From JAYSFC01 sp041913505 (GTDB lineage Bacteria > Pseudomonadota > Gammaproteobacteria > Burkholderiales > Burkholderiaceae_C): a stretch of 56,346 bases of DNA. Positions 20,096 to 29,839 of this stretch are shown here, one piece after another. The notes below the pieces were generated by a model. The model did not search any database. It was given only the letters and a program-made list of their open reading frames with translations, and was not told where the DNA came from. Within the stretch, counting starts at the first letter, position 1. Every line of letters starts with the position of its first letter. Position numbers and translations under genes: made by a program. The stretch lies in NCBI GenBank assembly GCA_041913505.1, contig JAYSFC010000005.1:1-56346 (forward strand), given 5' to 3'.

Positions 20096-22465
20096 TTACG
20101 CGGAAGGCTCGGCTTGCGCCCATTCCCGCCGCACCTGCTGCGCGGCCTGCACCATGTTGCGCAGCGCGGCCTCGGTCTCGGGCCAGCCGCGGGTCTTGAG
20201 GCCGCAGTCGGGGTTCACCCAAAGGTTCTCCGGCGGCACCACCTCGGCCGCCTTGCGCAGCAGGCGCAGCATTTCCTCCACGCCGGGCACGCGCGGCGAG
20301 TGGATGTCGTACACGCCGGGGCCGATCTCGTTGGGGTAGCGGAAGCTGCCGAAGGCGCCCAGCAGCTCCATGTCGGAGCGGCTGGTCTCAATGGTGATCA
20401 CGTCGGCATCCATGGCCGCGATCTCGGGCAGGATGTCGTTGAACTCGCTGTAGCACATGTGGGTATGGATCTGCGTGGCGTTGCCCACGCCGCTCGCGCT
20501 GATGCGAAAGGCGCGCGTGGCCCCGTCCAGATAGGCCTTCCAGCCCGAGCGGCGCAGCGGCAGGCCCTCGCGAATGGCGGGCTCGTCGATCTGCACGATG
20601 CCGATGCCGGCCCGCTCCAGGTCCACCACCTCGTCGCGGATAGCCCAGGCGATCTGCTCGCAGCTGCGGCTGCGCGGCTGGTCGTCGCGCACGAAGGACC
20701 ATTGCAGGATGGTCACAGGCCCTGTGAGCATGCCCTTCATGGGCTTGGCCGTGAGGCTCTGGGCGTAGACGGTCCAGTCCACCGTCATGGCGCGCGGGTG
20801 GGCCACGTCGCCGTAGAGCACGGGCGGCTTCACGCAGCGCGAGCCGTAGCTCTGCACCCAGCCGTTGGCGGTGAACGCGAAGCCGTCGAGTTGCTCGCCG
20901 AAGTACTCCACCATGTCGTTGCGCTCGGCCTCGCCGTGCACGAGCACGTCGAGGCCCAAGGCCTCCTGCTTGCGCACGGCCAGTTCGATTTCGGCGCGCA
21001 TCTGCGCCTGGTAGTGCGCGTCGTCGAGCGCGCCGCGCCGGTGGGCGGCGCGTGCGGCGCGGATGGCGGCGGTCTGCGGGAACGAGCCGATCGTCGTGGT
21101 GGGCAGCGGCGGCAGGCTGAAGCGCCCGCGCTGCACCACCTGGCGCGCGGCGAAGGGGGCGCGGCGCTGGTCGGCGCCCGCGGGGGCCTCGGCCAGGCGG
21201 CGAGCGACCTCGGGGCGGTGCACGCGCGGGCTGGAGCGGCGGCTGGCGATGGCGGCGCGGGCTTCGGTCAGGCGCGGGTCGGTGTCCTGCGCGCTGCCGT
21301 CCAGCAGGTCGCGCAGCAGGCCGAGTTCGCCGAGCTTTTCGGTGGCGAAGGCGAGCCAGGAGCGTAGCTCGGCGTCGAGCGCGTCCTCGCCCGCGAGCGT
21401 GACGGGCACATGCAGCAGCGAGCACGACGGCGCAATCCACAGCGGCCCCGGGTGCTTGTCGGCCACGGGGCGCAGCAGGGTCAGGGCGGCATCGGGGTCG
21501 GCGCGCCAGATGTTGCGGCCGTCCACCACGCCCACCGACAGCACCTTGTAGCCCGGCAGCCAGTCGGCCACGCCCGTGAGCTCCTGCGGCGCGCGCACGG
21601 CGTCCACGTGCAGGCCCGCCACGGGCAGCTGGCAGGCCAGGCGCAGGTGATTTTCGAGCGGCGAGAAGTAGGTGGCCAGCAGCACCTGCGGGCCGGCCTT
21701 GCCAAGCTGCCAGTAGGCGGGCTCGAAGGCCTGGCTCCAGGCGGCGGGCAGGTCCAGGCCCAGGATGGGCTCGTCGATCTGCACCCATTCCACGCCCTGG
21801 GCCTTGAGCCGCGCGAGGATCTGCGCATACACGGGCAGCAAGCGCTCGAGCAGGGCCAGCTTGTCGAATGCAGCCTCGCCTTTTTCCTTGGACAGCCACA
21901 GGAAGCTGAGCGGCCCCACCAGCACGGCCTTGACGCGGTGGCCCAGCGCCTGGGCCTCGGCCACTTCGTCGAACAGGCGCTCGCTGGCCAGGGCGAACCG
22001 GGTGTCTGCGTGCAGCTCGGGCACAAGGTAGTGGTAGTTGGTGTCGAACCACTTGGTCATCTCCAGCGCGCTCTGGCCGGCTTCATCGCCCGCATCGTGC
22101 GCCGCGTGCGTGCAGCCCGCGCCGCAGCTGGGGGTGTCATGGGGCTGCACGCCGCGCGCCATGGCGAAGTAGCGCGCCAGCTCGGGCGTACCCGGCGCGA
22201 AGCCGAAGCGCGGGCTCTCGCAACCCAGCAACTGGATGTGGTTCGCCATAGGGTCGTAGTAGGCGAAGTCGCCCACGGTGGCGAAGGCCAGGCCCGCGTC
22301 GCGCTGGGCTTGCCAGTGGCGCGCACGCAGCTCGGCGCCCACGGCTTCGAGCGCGGCGGCGTCGATCTCGCCGCGCCAGTGGCGTTCCAGCGCGAACTTG
22401 AGTTCGCGCTGCGCGCCCATGCGCGGAAAGCCCAGCGTGTGTGTGAGAACGGGGGAGGTGGCCAT
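20096..22465 (-). CDS. metE: Cobalamin-independent methionine synthase
   Basis: A 789-residue enzyme that transfers the methyl group of 5-methyltetrahydropteroyl-triglutamate to homocysteine. It is slightly longer than E. coli MetE (753). The N-terminal domain starts THTLGFPRMGAQRELKFALE. The C-terminal catalytic barrel contains TTTIGSFPQT, the zinc ligands in HTHMCYSEF (His, Cys) and NPDCGLKTRGW (Cys), and IQIDEPAIREGLPLR. The ATG at 22465 with AAGGA upstream is preferred over an earlier in-frame ATG. It is divergent to metR, the classical regulatory pair. Confidence 0.97.
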   Translation of the reverse strand: MATSPVLTHTLGFPRMGAQRELKFALERHWRGEIDAAALEAVGAELRARHWQAQRDAGLAFATVGDFAYYDPMANHIQLLGCESPRFGFAPGTPELARYFAMARGVQPHDTPSCGAGCTHAAHDAGDEAGQSALEMTKWFDTNYHYLVPELHADTRFALASERLFDEVAEAQALGHRVKAVLVGPLSFLWLSKEKGEAAFDKLALLERLLPVYAQILARLKAQGVEWVQIDEPILGLDLPAAWSQAFEPAYWQLGKAGPQVLLATYFSPLENHLRLACQLPVAGLHVDAVRAPQELTGVADWLPGYKVLSVGVVDGRNIWRADPDAALTLLRPVADKHPGPLWIAPSCSLLHVPVTLAGEDALDAELRSWLAFATEKLGELGLLRDLLDGSAQDTDPRLTEARAAIASRRSSPRVHRPEVARRLAEAPAGADQRRAPFAARQVVQRGRFSLPPLPTTTIGSFPQTAAIRAARAAHRRGALDDAHYQAQMRAEIELAVRKQEALGLDVLVHGEAERNDMVEYFGEQLDGFAFTANGWVQSYGSRCVKPPVLYGDVAHPRAMTVDWTVYAQSLTAKPMKGMLTGPVTILQWSFVRDDQPRSRSCEQIAWAIRDEVVDLERAGIGIVQIDEPAIREGLPLRRSGWKAYLDGATRAFRISASGVGNATQIHTHMCYSEFNDILPEIAAMDADVITIETSRSDMELLGAFGSFRYPNEIGPGVYDIHSPRVPGVEEMLRLLRKAAEVVPPENLWVNPDCGLKTRGWPETEAALRNMVQAAQQVRREWAQAEPSA

Positions 22466-22531
22466 GGTGTTCTTGTTCCTTCGGTTGGAGTCGTTCACAT
22501 CGAGCTTGCGATGGTCCGCCAACGGCATTTA

Positions 22532-22559
22532 TGATTCAAACGAAAGTTTTATCGAATCA
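22532..22559. promoter_or_regulatory. Candidate MetR binding region between metE and metR
   Basis: TGATTC (22532-22537) and GAATCA (22554-22559) form a perfect 6-bp inverted repeat separated by 16 bases, inside the 112-base metE/metR spacer. The site is AT-rich and close to the expected metR promoter. It does not match the enteric TGAANNNNNTTCA consensus exactly. Confidence 0.45.
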
Positions 22560-22577
22560 ACTTGAGAATTTTTAATA

Positions 22578-23504
22578 GTGCAGTCGATTCTCGAAATTCG
22601 CCACCTGCGCACGCTGCAGGCGCTGCGCGACAGCGGCAGCCTGGTGCGCGCGGCGCAGCTGCTCAATCTCACGCAGTCGGCGTTGTCGCACCAGATCAAG
22701 CTGCTGGAGGACCGCTACGGCACGCCGCTGTTCGAGCGCAAGTCGGTGCCGCCGCAGTTCAGCGCCACCGGGTCGCGCCTGCTGCAGCTGGCCGACGCCG
22801 TGCTGCCCCAGGTGGAGGCGGCCGAGCGCGATGTGGCGCGCCTGTCGGCCGGCACGGGCGGGCAGCTGCGCATCGCCGTGGAATGCCACACCTGCTTTGA
22901 CTGGCTGATGCCGGCCATGGACCTGTTCCGCGTGCGCTGGCCCGAGGTGGAGCTGGACATCGTGAGCGGCTTCCATGCCGACCCCGTGGGCCTCTTGCAC
23001 CAGGACCGGGCCGACCTCGCCATCGTGTCGGTGGTGGATGAGGACGAGGGCGGCGCCGTGGACCACCACCCGCTGTTCGGCTTCGAGATCCGCGCGCTGC
23101 TCGCCAACGGCCACCCGCTGCTGGCCAAGCCCTGGCTGGAGGCACAGGACTTTGCCGGGCAGACGCTCATCACCTACCCGGTGCCGGATGAAATGCTCGA
23201 CCTCGTGCGCCAGGTGCTTGCGCCTGCGGGTGTGCACCCGCCGCGCCGCACGACCGAACTCACGGTGGCCATGCTGCAGCTCGTGGCGAGCGGGCGCGGC
23301 GTCGCGGCGCTGCCGCTGTGGGCCGTGCAGGGCTACCTCGACCGCGGCTACGTGAGCGCGCGGCCCGTGGGGCAGGGCGGGCTCACTGGGCGCCTGTACG
23401 CGGCCTGCCTGCCCGCGCTGTCGCGCCGGCCGTACCTGGCCGATTTTGTGGATGTGATCCGCGAGAGCTGTTTCGTCACGCTCAAGGATGTGACGCTGCT
23501 GTGA
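22578..23504 (+). CDS. metR: LysR-family regulator MetR
   Basis: A 308-residue LysR regulator of the MetR type. The helix-turn-helix is at residues about 6-64 (EIRHLRTLQALRDSGSLVRA, LTQSALSHQIKLLEDRYG), and the effector domain has the typical GQLRIAVECHTCFDWLMPAM. The start is GTG at 22578. It normally activates metE with homocysteine as co-effector, and here it is divergent to metE across 112 bases. Confidence 0.95.
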   Translation: MQSILEIRHLRTLQALRDSGSLVRAAQLLNLTQSALSHQIKLLEDRYGTPLFERKSVPPQFSATGSRLLQLADAVLPQVEAAERDVARLSAGTGGQLRIAVECHTCFDWLMPAMDLFRVRWPEVELDIVSGFHADPVGLLHQDRADLAIVSVVDEDEGGAVDHHPLFGFEIRALLANGHPLLAKPWLEAQDFAGQTLITYPVPDEMLDLVRQVLAPAGVHPPRRTTELTVAMLQLVASGRGVAALPLWAVQGYLDRGYVSARPVGQGGLTGRLYAACLPALSRRPYLADFVDVIRESCFVTLKDVTLL

Positions 23505-23510
23505 TGCGAT

Positions 23511-23570
23511 TTGCTCCTGATTTGGGAGCGTTTGGCGAAGAGTAGGCAAGCACTCCCGGCCTTTTTGATC
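23511..23570. repeat. Dispersed repeat copy after metR
   Basis: The segment begins TTGCTCCTGATTTGGGAGCG seven bases after the metR stop and ends GCAAGCACTCCCGGCC, TTTTTGATC. It shares the TTGCTCCTGA start and the AAGCACT-CCGGCC core with the copies at 20027 and 40255. Confidence 0.6.
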
Positions 23571-23656
23571 GCAATGTGAACAGTGGCGCATGCCGCCTTG
23601 GGGTGGCATGTGCCTTGCATAATCGCCTACCTGTTTTCACCACCACCGAGCCGCCC

Positions 23657-24940
23657 ATGCAACGTACACCGTCCTGCGTCGTCCGTCCCCTGATTGCATC
23701 GCTGTCGCTGGCCTTAGCGGCCGCACTGGCCCAGGCCGCGCCCGTGGCCGCCGTGCACGAGCTGGCGCAGAAGGAGCAGCAGCCGCTGCTCGATACGCTG
23801 CGCGACCTCGTGCACATCGAGTCGGGCAGCAAGGACATCGAGGGCTTGCACCAGATCGCCGAGCGCGTGGCCACCCAGCTCAAGGCCCTGGGCGGCGCGG
23901 TCGAGGTGCTGCAGCCGGCCGACATCTACCGCCTGGACGACACGCCCGAGAAAGTGGGCCCCGCCGTGCAGGCGGTGTTCAAGGGCCAGGGCACGCAGAA
24001 GATCATGCTCATTGCCCACATGGACACGGTGTACCTCAAGGGCATGCTCAAGGACCAGCCGTTCCGCATCGAGGGCGGCAAGGCCTATGGCCTGGGCATC
24101 GCGGACGACAAGCAGGGTGTGGCGCTGATCCTGCACACCGTGGCGTTGCTGCAGAAGCTCGGCTTCAAGGACTACGGCACCCTCACCGTGCTCATCAACG
24201 GCGACGAGGAAATCAGCTCGCCCGGCTGGCGCAGCACCATCACGCGCGTGGCCGCCGATCAGGACGCCGTGTTCTCCTTCGAGGGCGGCGGCACCGATGG
24301 CTCGCTGCGCCTGGCCACGAGCGGCATCGGCGCGGTCTACCTCACGGTGCAGGGCAAGGCTTCGCATGCGGGCGCCAAGCCCGAGGACGGCGTGAACGCG
24401 CTGACCGAGCTGTCGCACCAGCTGCTGCAACTCGGGGATCTGTCCAAGCCCGAGCAGGGGCTCAAGCTGAACTGGACCGTCTCCAAGGCCGGCACCAACC
24501 GCAACGTGATCCCTGCCGAAGCCACGGCACAGGCCGATGCGCGCGCGCTCAAGGTGGCTGATTTCGACGGGCTGGAGAAGGAACTGCAGGCCCGCGTGCA
24601 GAAGAAGCTGCTGCCCGATGCCAAGGTGGCCGTGAAGTTCGAGGTGCGCCGCCCGCCGCTCGAGGCGAGCGAGGCCTCGCGCCGCGTGGCCGCCTATGGC
24701 AAGACTATCTACCAGGAGCTGGGCCTGCCGCTCACCGTGGTCGAACGGGCCACGGGCGGGGGCACCGATGCGGCCTTCGCCGCCCTCAAGGCCAAGGGCG
24801 CGGTGGTGGAAGGCATGGGCCTGTCGGGCTACGGAGCGCACTCCAACAATGCCGAGTACGTGCAGGTCAACACCATCGTGCCGCGCCTGTATCTGGCCAC
24901 GCGCATGATCATGGACCTTTCGGCTGGCAAGCTGAAGTAA
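23657..24940 (+). CDS. Periplasmic M20 glutamate carboxypeptidase (glucarpidase/CPG2-like)
   Basis: A 427-residue zinc peptidase with a signal peptide (residues about 1-28, ending ALAQAAP). It closely resembles Pseudomonas carboxypeptidase G2, which releases glutamate from folate and methotrexate. Zinc ligands and catalytic residues are visible in IAHMDTVYLKG, YGLGIADDKQGVAL, INGDEEISS, GKASHAGAKPEDGVN, TGGGTDAAFAA and GYGAHSNNAEY. The ATG at 23657 directly precedes the signal sequence. It follows metR in the same direction but is separated by a repeat. The exact substrate is inferred; related enzymes also cut other acyl-glutamates. Confidence 0.9.
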   Translation: MQRTPSCVVRPLIASLSLALAAALAQAAPVAAVHELAQKEQQPLLDTLRDLVHIESGSKDIEGLHQIAERVATQLKALGGAVEVLQPADIYRLDDTPEKVGPAVQAVFKGQGTQKIMLIAHMDTVYLKGMLKDQPFRIEGGKAYGLGIADDKQGVALILHTVALLQKLGFKDYGTLTVLINGDEEISSPGWRSTITRVAADQDAVFSFEGGGTDGSLRLATSGIGAVYLTVQGKASHAGAKPEDGVNALTELSHQLLQLGDLSKPEQGLKLNWTVSKAGTNRNVIPAEATAQADARALKVADFDGLEKELQARVQKKLLPDAKVAVKFEVRRPPLEASEASRRVAAYGKTIYQELGLPLTVVERATGGGTDAAFAALKAKGAVVEGMGLSGYGAHSNNAEYVQVNTIVPRLYLATRMIMDLSAGKLK

Positions 24941-24961
24941 GCAGCGTCCCGGCGGCGCTTG

Positions 24962-26803
24962 CTACGCCTCCTGCTCCTGCGCCTCGCCCATGAACCCGCC
25001 GCTCTGGTGCGCCCACAGGCGCGCGTAGATGCCGTCTTGCGCGAGCAGCTCGGCGTGCGTGCCTTCCTCGACGATGCGGCCCGCGTCGAGCACGATGAGC
25101 CGGTCCATGGCCGCGATGGTCGAGAGGCGGTGCGCGATCGCGATCACGGTCTTGCCGCGCATCAGCGTGTCCAGGCTTTGCTGGATGGCGGCCTCGACCT
25201 CGGAGTCGAGCGCGCTCGTGGCCTCGTCGAGCAGCAGGATGGGCGCGTCCTTGAGCATCACGCGCGCGATGGCTACGCGCTGGCGCTGGCCGCCCGAGAG
25301 TTTCACGCCGCGCTCGCCCACCTGTGCGTCGTAGCCCGTGCGGCCGTGCAGGTCGGTGAGCTGCTCGATGAACTCCGCGGCCTCGGCGCGCTCGGCGGCC
25401 TCGTGCATCTGTGCTTCGGTGGCATCGGGCCGGCCATAGAGGATGTTGTCGCGCATCGAGCGGTGCAGCAGGGAAGTATCTTGCGTGACCATGCCGATCG
25501 CGTGGCGCAGGCTGTCCTGCGTGACGTGGGCGATGTCCTGGCCGTCGATCAGCACGCGGCCGCCCTGCACGTCGTGAAAGCGCAGCAGCAGGTTCACGAG
25601 CGTGGACTTGCCTGCGCCCGAGCGGCCGATGAGGCCGATGCGCTCGCCGGGGCGCACGGTGAGGTTCAGGTGATCGATGACGGGGTGGCCGTCGCGGTAG
25701 CCGAAGCTCACGTCCTCGAAGCGCACCTCGCCGCGCGAGACCTCCAGCGCCTTGGCGCCGGGCGCATCCACCACCAGGCGCGGCTTGGTCAGGGTGTTGA
25801 TGCCGTCCTGGATCGTGCCCACGCTCTCGAACAGCGTGGTCATCTCCCACATCACCCAGTGGGCGTGGCCCGACACGCGCAGCGCCATGGCCGTGACGGC
25901 GGCCACCGCGCCCACGCCCACCTCGCCGCGCGACCACAGCCACAGCGCCGTGCCGCAGGCCGCGAGCGTCATCGCCACGATGAGGATCTGGTTCACGATC
26001 TCGAATCGGCTCACGAGGCGCATCTGCGCGTAGCCCGTGAGCTTGAAGGCGTCCATGGCCGCGCGCGCGAACTCGGCCTCGCGCCGTGTGTGCGAGAACA
26101 GCTTGACGGTGGCGATGTTGGTGTACGCATCGGTCACGCGCCCGGTCATCACCGAGCGCGCATCGGCCTGCTGCTTGCCCACCTGGCCCAGGCGCGGCAC
26201 GAAGTACCAGCAGGCGAGCCCGTAGCACAGCATCCACACCAGGAAGGGCACGAGCAGCCGCACATCGAACCCCGCCGCGAGCGCCAGGATGGTGAACAGG
26301 TACACGCCCATGCCGATCACCACGTCGGTGGTGGTGAAGATCATGTCGCGCACCGCCAGCGCGGTCTGCATGATCTTGGTGGTGATGCGGCCTGCGAACT
26401 CGTCGGCATAGAAGGCCATGCTCTGGCCCAGCATCAGGCGGTGGAAGTTCCAGCGCAGGCGCAGCGGAAAGTTGATGGCCAGCACCTGGTGCTTGACCAT
26501 GGTTTGCAGCGCCGTGAGCGCGATGCTGCCCAGCAGCACCGCGACGATCAGCCAGAGCGTGCCGCGCCGTTCGGCCCACAGCGCGCCGGGGGCGATCTCG
26601 CCCAGCCAGTCCACCACATGGCCCATCACGGCGAACAGCAACGCCTCGTACACGGCGATGGATGCGGACAGCACGGCCATCAGCACCACGGGGCGGCGCA
26701 GGCCGCGCGTGCAGGCCCACACAAAGGCCATGAAGTCCTTGGGCGGCAGGGTGGGTTCGGCGGGGGGGTAGGGGGGAAGTCGGTTTTCGAAAAACTTGAA
26801 CAC
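24962..26803 (-). CDS. ABC exporter, fused permease and ATPase
   Basis: A 613-residue half-transporter of the MsbA/multidrug exporter type. Six hydrophobic segments lie within residues about 38-330. The nucleotide-binding domain from about 360 has Walker A GRSGAGKST, signature LSGGQRQRVAIAR, Walker B ILLLDEATSALD and H-loop AHRLSTI. It probably works as a homodimer in the inner membrane; the exported substrate is unknown. The gene converges with the carboxypeptidase gene (21-base gap) and has no operon partner. Confidence 0.92.
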   Translation of the reverse strand: MFKFFENRLPPYPPAEPTLPPKDFMAFVWACTRGLRRPVVLMAVLSASIAVYEALLFAVMGHVVDWLGEIAPGALWAERRGTLWLIVAVLLGSIALTALQTMVKHQVLAINFPLRLRWNFHRLMLGQSMAFYADEFAGRITTKIMQTALAVRDMIFTTTDVVIGMGVYLFTILALAAGFDVRLLVPFLVWMLCYGLACWYFVPRLGQVGKQQADARSVMTGRVTDAYTNIATVKLFSHTRREAEFARAAMDAFKLTGYAQMRLVSRFEIVNQILIVAMTLAACGTALWLWSRGEVGVGAVAAVTAMALRVSGHAHWVMWEMTTLFESVGTIQDGINTLTKPRLVVDAPGAKALEVSRGEVRFEDVSFGYRDGHPVIDHLNLTVRPGERIGLIGRSGAGKSTLVNLLLRFHDVQGGRVLIDGQDIAHVTQDSLRHAIGMVTQDTSLLHRSMRDNILYGRPDATEAQMHEAAERAEAAEFIEQLTDLHGRTGYDAQVGERGVKLSGGQRQRVAIARVMLKDAPILLLDEATSALDSEVEAAIQQSLDTLMRGKTVIAIAHRLSTIAAMDRLIVLDAGRIVEEGTHAELLAQDGIYARLWAHQSGGFMGEAQEQEA

Positions 26804-26900
26804 GTACGGCTCCTCGGCGCCCGATGGTAGGCGCTGGCGTGGGTGCGTGTCCGGCCCGCCCGGCTTGCCCGTGTGTCCCGTGGGTGGATTCGCGCCGGCC

Positions 26901-27371
26901 TCAGAGCAGCCGGATGGCGACCACCACGGCCAGGCCGAGCACGAGGTTCACGACCACCCAGGTGCGGATGCGTGCCACAGCCTTGCCGCCCGCGGGCCAG
27001 TCCGCGGCCGCCACGGCGCGCGCGAGCGGCGGATACAGCACGAAGCGGATGTAGACGAAGATGGCCGCCATCACCAGGCCCAGCGTGGCCATTACGGTCC
27101 AGGCCAGCGGCATCGCGAAGCGGCCGCCCGCTGGCGTGGGCGTCTGGGCGGCCAGGCCGATCATCCAGCCGCCGCTGGCCAGCAGCACGGCCACGGCTAC
27201 GAGCACGGCGGCGAAAAAGCGCCGCAGCACATCGTTCATGAGCCGCAGGCGCTGCGGCGGCTCCAGCGACTGTGCGGCGGGGCGCAGGAAACAATGGGCG
27301 AACACCATGCCGCCCACCCAGACGATGGCGGACAGCAAGTGCACGAGCTGGAGCGTGGAGTGGAGGAACAT
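26901..27371 (-). CDS. CopD-like integral membrane protein
   Basis: A 156-residue protein with four hydrophobic segments. The N-terminus, LQLVHLLSAIVWVGGMVFAHCFLRPAA, and conserved His residues in segment one resemble the copper resistance D (CopD) domain and related small COG3339/UPF0093-like membrane proteins. A haem- or copper-related role is possible but not shown. The ATG at 27371 directly precedes the first membrane segment; the open frame extends 17 codons further without homology. Confidence 0.75.
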   Translation of the reverse strand: MFLHSTLQLVHLLSAIVWVGGMVFAHCFLRPAAQSLEPPQRLRLMNDVLRRFFAAVLVAVAVLLASGGWMIGLAAQTPTPAGGRFAMPLAWTVMATLGLVMAAIFVYIRFVLYPPLARAVAAADWPAGGKAVARIRTWVVVNLVLGLAVVVAIRLL

Positions 27372-27479
27372 GCGGGCTCCCGTGTGAGCAGGCCATGGCG
27401 GCACCGCCCATTGTGGCGGCAACGGGCGCGGCGCGCTGCGGCGCCAGGGGCTTGTGCCACGGCAGGCCGCGCCGGGGCC

Positions 27480-28799
27480 TCAGGCGTGCGTGGTCCGCGC
27501 CTGGTTGCCGCCGCTTTTCTTGGCCTGGTACATGGCGGTGTCGGCATGGCTCAGCAGGTGGTTCTCTTCCTGCCCATCGTCGGGGTACTGCGCGATGCCG
27601 ATGCTGGGGCGCATGTGCAGGCTGTGCCCCTGCAGGCTGAAGGGGACGTCGAGTGCGTCGAGGATCTTGCGCGCCACGGTGCTGGCATGGTCAGGTGCGT
27701 CGCCGTTTTCGAGCAGCACGACGAATTCGTCGCCGCCGAGCCGGGCCACCGTATCCGAGGCGCGCACGCAGTGGCACAGGCGCTGCGCTACGCCCTGCAG
27801 CAGCAGATCACCGGCCGCGTGGCCTAGCGTGTCGTTCACCTCCTTGAACCGGTCGAGGTCGATGAACAGCAGCGACAGCCGGTTTTGCCCTCGGTGTGCA
27901 CGCGCGAGCGCCGCGCGCAGCCGATCCAGGAACAGCTGGCGGTTCGGCAGCTGGGTGAGCTGGTCGTACTGGGCCATGCGTTCGAGCCGCTCGCGCATGC
28001 GGTGGCGCTCGATCGCCGAGGCGACCTGGGCGCAGACGTACTGCAGCAACTCCTTGTCGCGCTCGGTGTAGCGCGCCTGGGGGCCGTGGCTGCGCAGCAC
28101 GAGCGCGCCCAGTACGCCGCCCTGCGTCTGCAGCGGTACGCCGAGCCAGTCGCCCGAGATGCCGTCGCCGGTGATTTGGCGGCTCAGCAGCGTGCGCCCG
28201 TGGCGCACGACCTCTTCATAGGGGCCGCTGCCGCTCAGGGCCATGGGTGCGGGGCGCGGCGCCTGGTGCTGGTCCACGTAGTAGGAGAATTCCAGGCGAT
28301 CGCTGGACGGGTCGTGCAGTGCAACGCAGAAGTTCTCGGCGGCCATGAGCCCGCCGATGATCTGGTGGATGTGCGCGAACAGGCCTTCAAAGTCTTGCGC
28401 GGCCTGTGCGGCTTCGGAGATCGCATAGAGCGCCGCCTGCCGTGACTCGGTGTGCTTGCGCTCCGTGATGTCGTGTGCCACCGCCAGGCGCATCTGCTGC
28501 TCGGGCAGCCAGCGCGCCGTCCAGCGGATGTGCGCCACCTGGCCGTCCTTGCGGACGTAGCGGTTCTCGAAGTGAAACTGCAGGTGGCCCGCCATGATGT
28601 TGCGCGCCGCCGCGAGGGTGCGCTCGCGGTCGTCGGGGTGCACGAGCTCGATCATGCGCCGGCCCAGCACCTCCTGCGGGGTGTAGCCAAAGATGCGCTC
28701 GAAGGCCTGGCTCACGTAGAGATACCGCCCTTCGGGGTCTACGATGCACACGGCATCGAGCAGCAGGTCCACGATGTTGAGGTTGGCAAGCGAATACAT
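27480..28799 (-). CDS. Diguanylate cyclase with PAS and GAF sensors
   Basis: A 439-residue cytoplasmic protein: PAS/PAC domain at residues about 5-120 (VDPEGRYLYVSQAFERIFGY, ending DITERK), GAF domain at about 130-268, and GGDEF domain at about 275-435. The active site is RLGGDEFVVLL, and an inhibitory RxxD site (RASD) lies five residues before it. It should therefore make cyclic di-GMP with product feedback. The PAS and GAF ligands are unknown. The ATG at 28799 is chosen because the PAS domain starts immediately after it. Confidence 0.93.
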   Translation of the reverse strand: MYSLANLNIVDLLLDAVCIVDPEGRYLYVSQAFERIFGYTPQEVLGRRMIELVHPDDRERTLAAARNIMAGHLQFHFENRYVRKDGQVAHIRWTARWLPEQQMRLAVAHDITERKHTESRQAALYAISEAAQAAQDFEGLFAHIHQIIGGLMAAENFCVALHDPSSDRLEFSYYVDQHQAPRPAPMALSGSGPYEEVVRHGRTLLSRQITGDGISGDWLGVPLQTQGGVLGALVLRSHGPQARYTERDKELLQYVCAQVASAIERHRMRERLERMAQYDQLTQLPNRQLFLDRLRAALARAHRGQNRLSLLFIDLDRFKEVNDTLGHAAGDLLLQGVAQRLCHCVRASDTVARLGGDEFVVLLENGDAPDHASTVARKILDALDVPFSLQGHSLHMRPSIGIAQYPDDGQEENHLLSHADTAMYQAKKSGGNQARTTHA

Positions 28800-28909
28800 G
28801 GGGCGGAAACGGCGGCCTGGAGCGGATGCGTTTCCTATTGTGCGCTTCCAGAGCGGGGGCGTGTCCGTGCTTGCCCCAATTCCCGAGCACGGGCAGGCCT
28901 GGGTAAAGC

Positions 28910-29773
28910 TTAGCCGTAGCGCTTCGCCAGCGCATCCCATCCGGGCTTGCCCACGAGCCGCTGGCGCTCGGCGAAGGGCGCCACCAGGGCCGGGTCCTCG
29001 TCGATGCGGCGTGTGTCGCGCAGCTGGGTCAGCGCGCGCTGCATGCCTGCCACCGCGCCCTGCAGCGCCGCGTTGGCGTAGAGCACGAAGCCATAGCCCA
29101 GGCCCGCGAGATCGCCCGCGTCGGTGATGGGCGTCTTGCCCCCGATCACCAGGTTCATGAGCTGGGGCCGGGGCAGCAGGCGCGGCAGCGCGCGGATCTG
29201 CTCGGCCGTGGTGACGGCCTCCACGAACAGGATGTCGGCCCCGGCCTCGGCGTAGCGCTGCGCGCGCTCCACGGCGGCCTCGAAGCCGTGCACGGCCGCG
29301 GCATCGGTGCGCGCCATGATGAGCAGGTCCGCATCGCGCCGCGCGTCGCAGGCGGCGCGGATCTTGCCGACCATCTCGGCCGCTTCGACCACATCCTTGC
29401 CCTGGAAATGCCCGCAGCGCTTCGGGCTCACCTGGTCTTCGAGCTGGATGCAGTCGGCGCCCGCGCGCTCCAGCGTGCGTACGGCGTGGTAGGTGTTGAG
29501 CGCGTTGCCGAAGCCCGTATCGGCATCGACGATGAGCGGCAGTTCGACCGCATCACGGATACGGGCCGTGTGGTCGGCGATGTCCGTGAGGCCCATGAAG
29601 GCCTGGTCGGGCAGGCCGAACCACATGTTGGTGACGCCGGCGCCCGTGACGTAGATCGCCTCGAAGCCGAGGTCGGCCACCACGCGGGCGGACAGGGCAT
29701 TGAACGCGCCGGGCACGAGGACGCCCCGACGGGCTTCGGCCAAGGCCTTGAGTTGTTGCTTGGTGTTCATCAT
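28910..29773 (-). CDS. Isocitrate lyase/PEP mutase family lyase (candidate methylisocitrate lyase)
   Basis: A 287-residue TIM-barrel enzyme of the PEP mutase/isocitrate lyase superfamily. It has the metal-binding VDADTGFGN, the catalytic Cys loop EDQVSPKRCGH, and IMARTDAAAVHG. The C-terminal part (NAALQGAVAGM) looks more like 2,3-dimethylmalate lyase and oxaloacetate decarboxylase-type members than classical PrpB. Because it is the fourth gene downstream of prpC, acnD and prpF on the same strand, cleavage of 2-methylisocitrate to pyruvate and succinate is the leading hypothesis. AAGGA precedes two consecutive ATG codons (29773, 29770). Confidence 0.85.
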   Translation of the reverse strand: MMNTKQQLKALAEARRGVLVPGAFNALSARVVADLGFEAIYVTGAGVTNMWFGLPDQAFMGLTDIADHTARIRDAVELPLIVDADTGFGNALNTYHAVRTLERAGADCIQLEDQVSPKRCGHFQGKDVVEAAEMVGKIRAACDARRDADLLIMARTDAAAVHGFEAAVERAQRYAEAGADILFVEAVTTAEQIRALPRLLPRPQLMNLVIGGKTPITDAGDLAGLGYGFVLYANAALQGAVAGMQRALTQLRDTRRIDEDPALVAPFAERQRLVGKPGWDALAKRYG

Positions 29774-29839
29774 TTTTCCTTGTTGATCGAGGCGCAGCGT
29801 GCTGGAGCGGGAGCGTGGCTTGAAACCGGCCTGCCCCAT

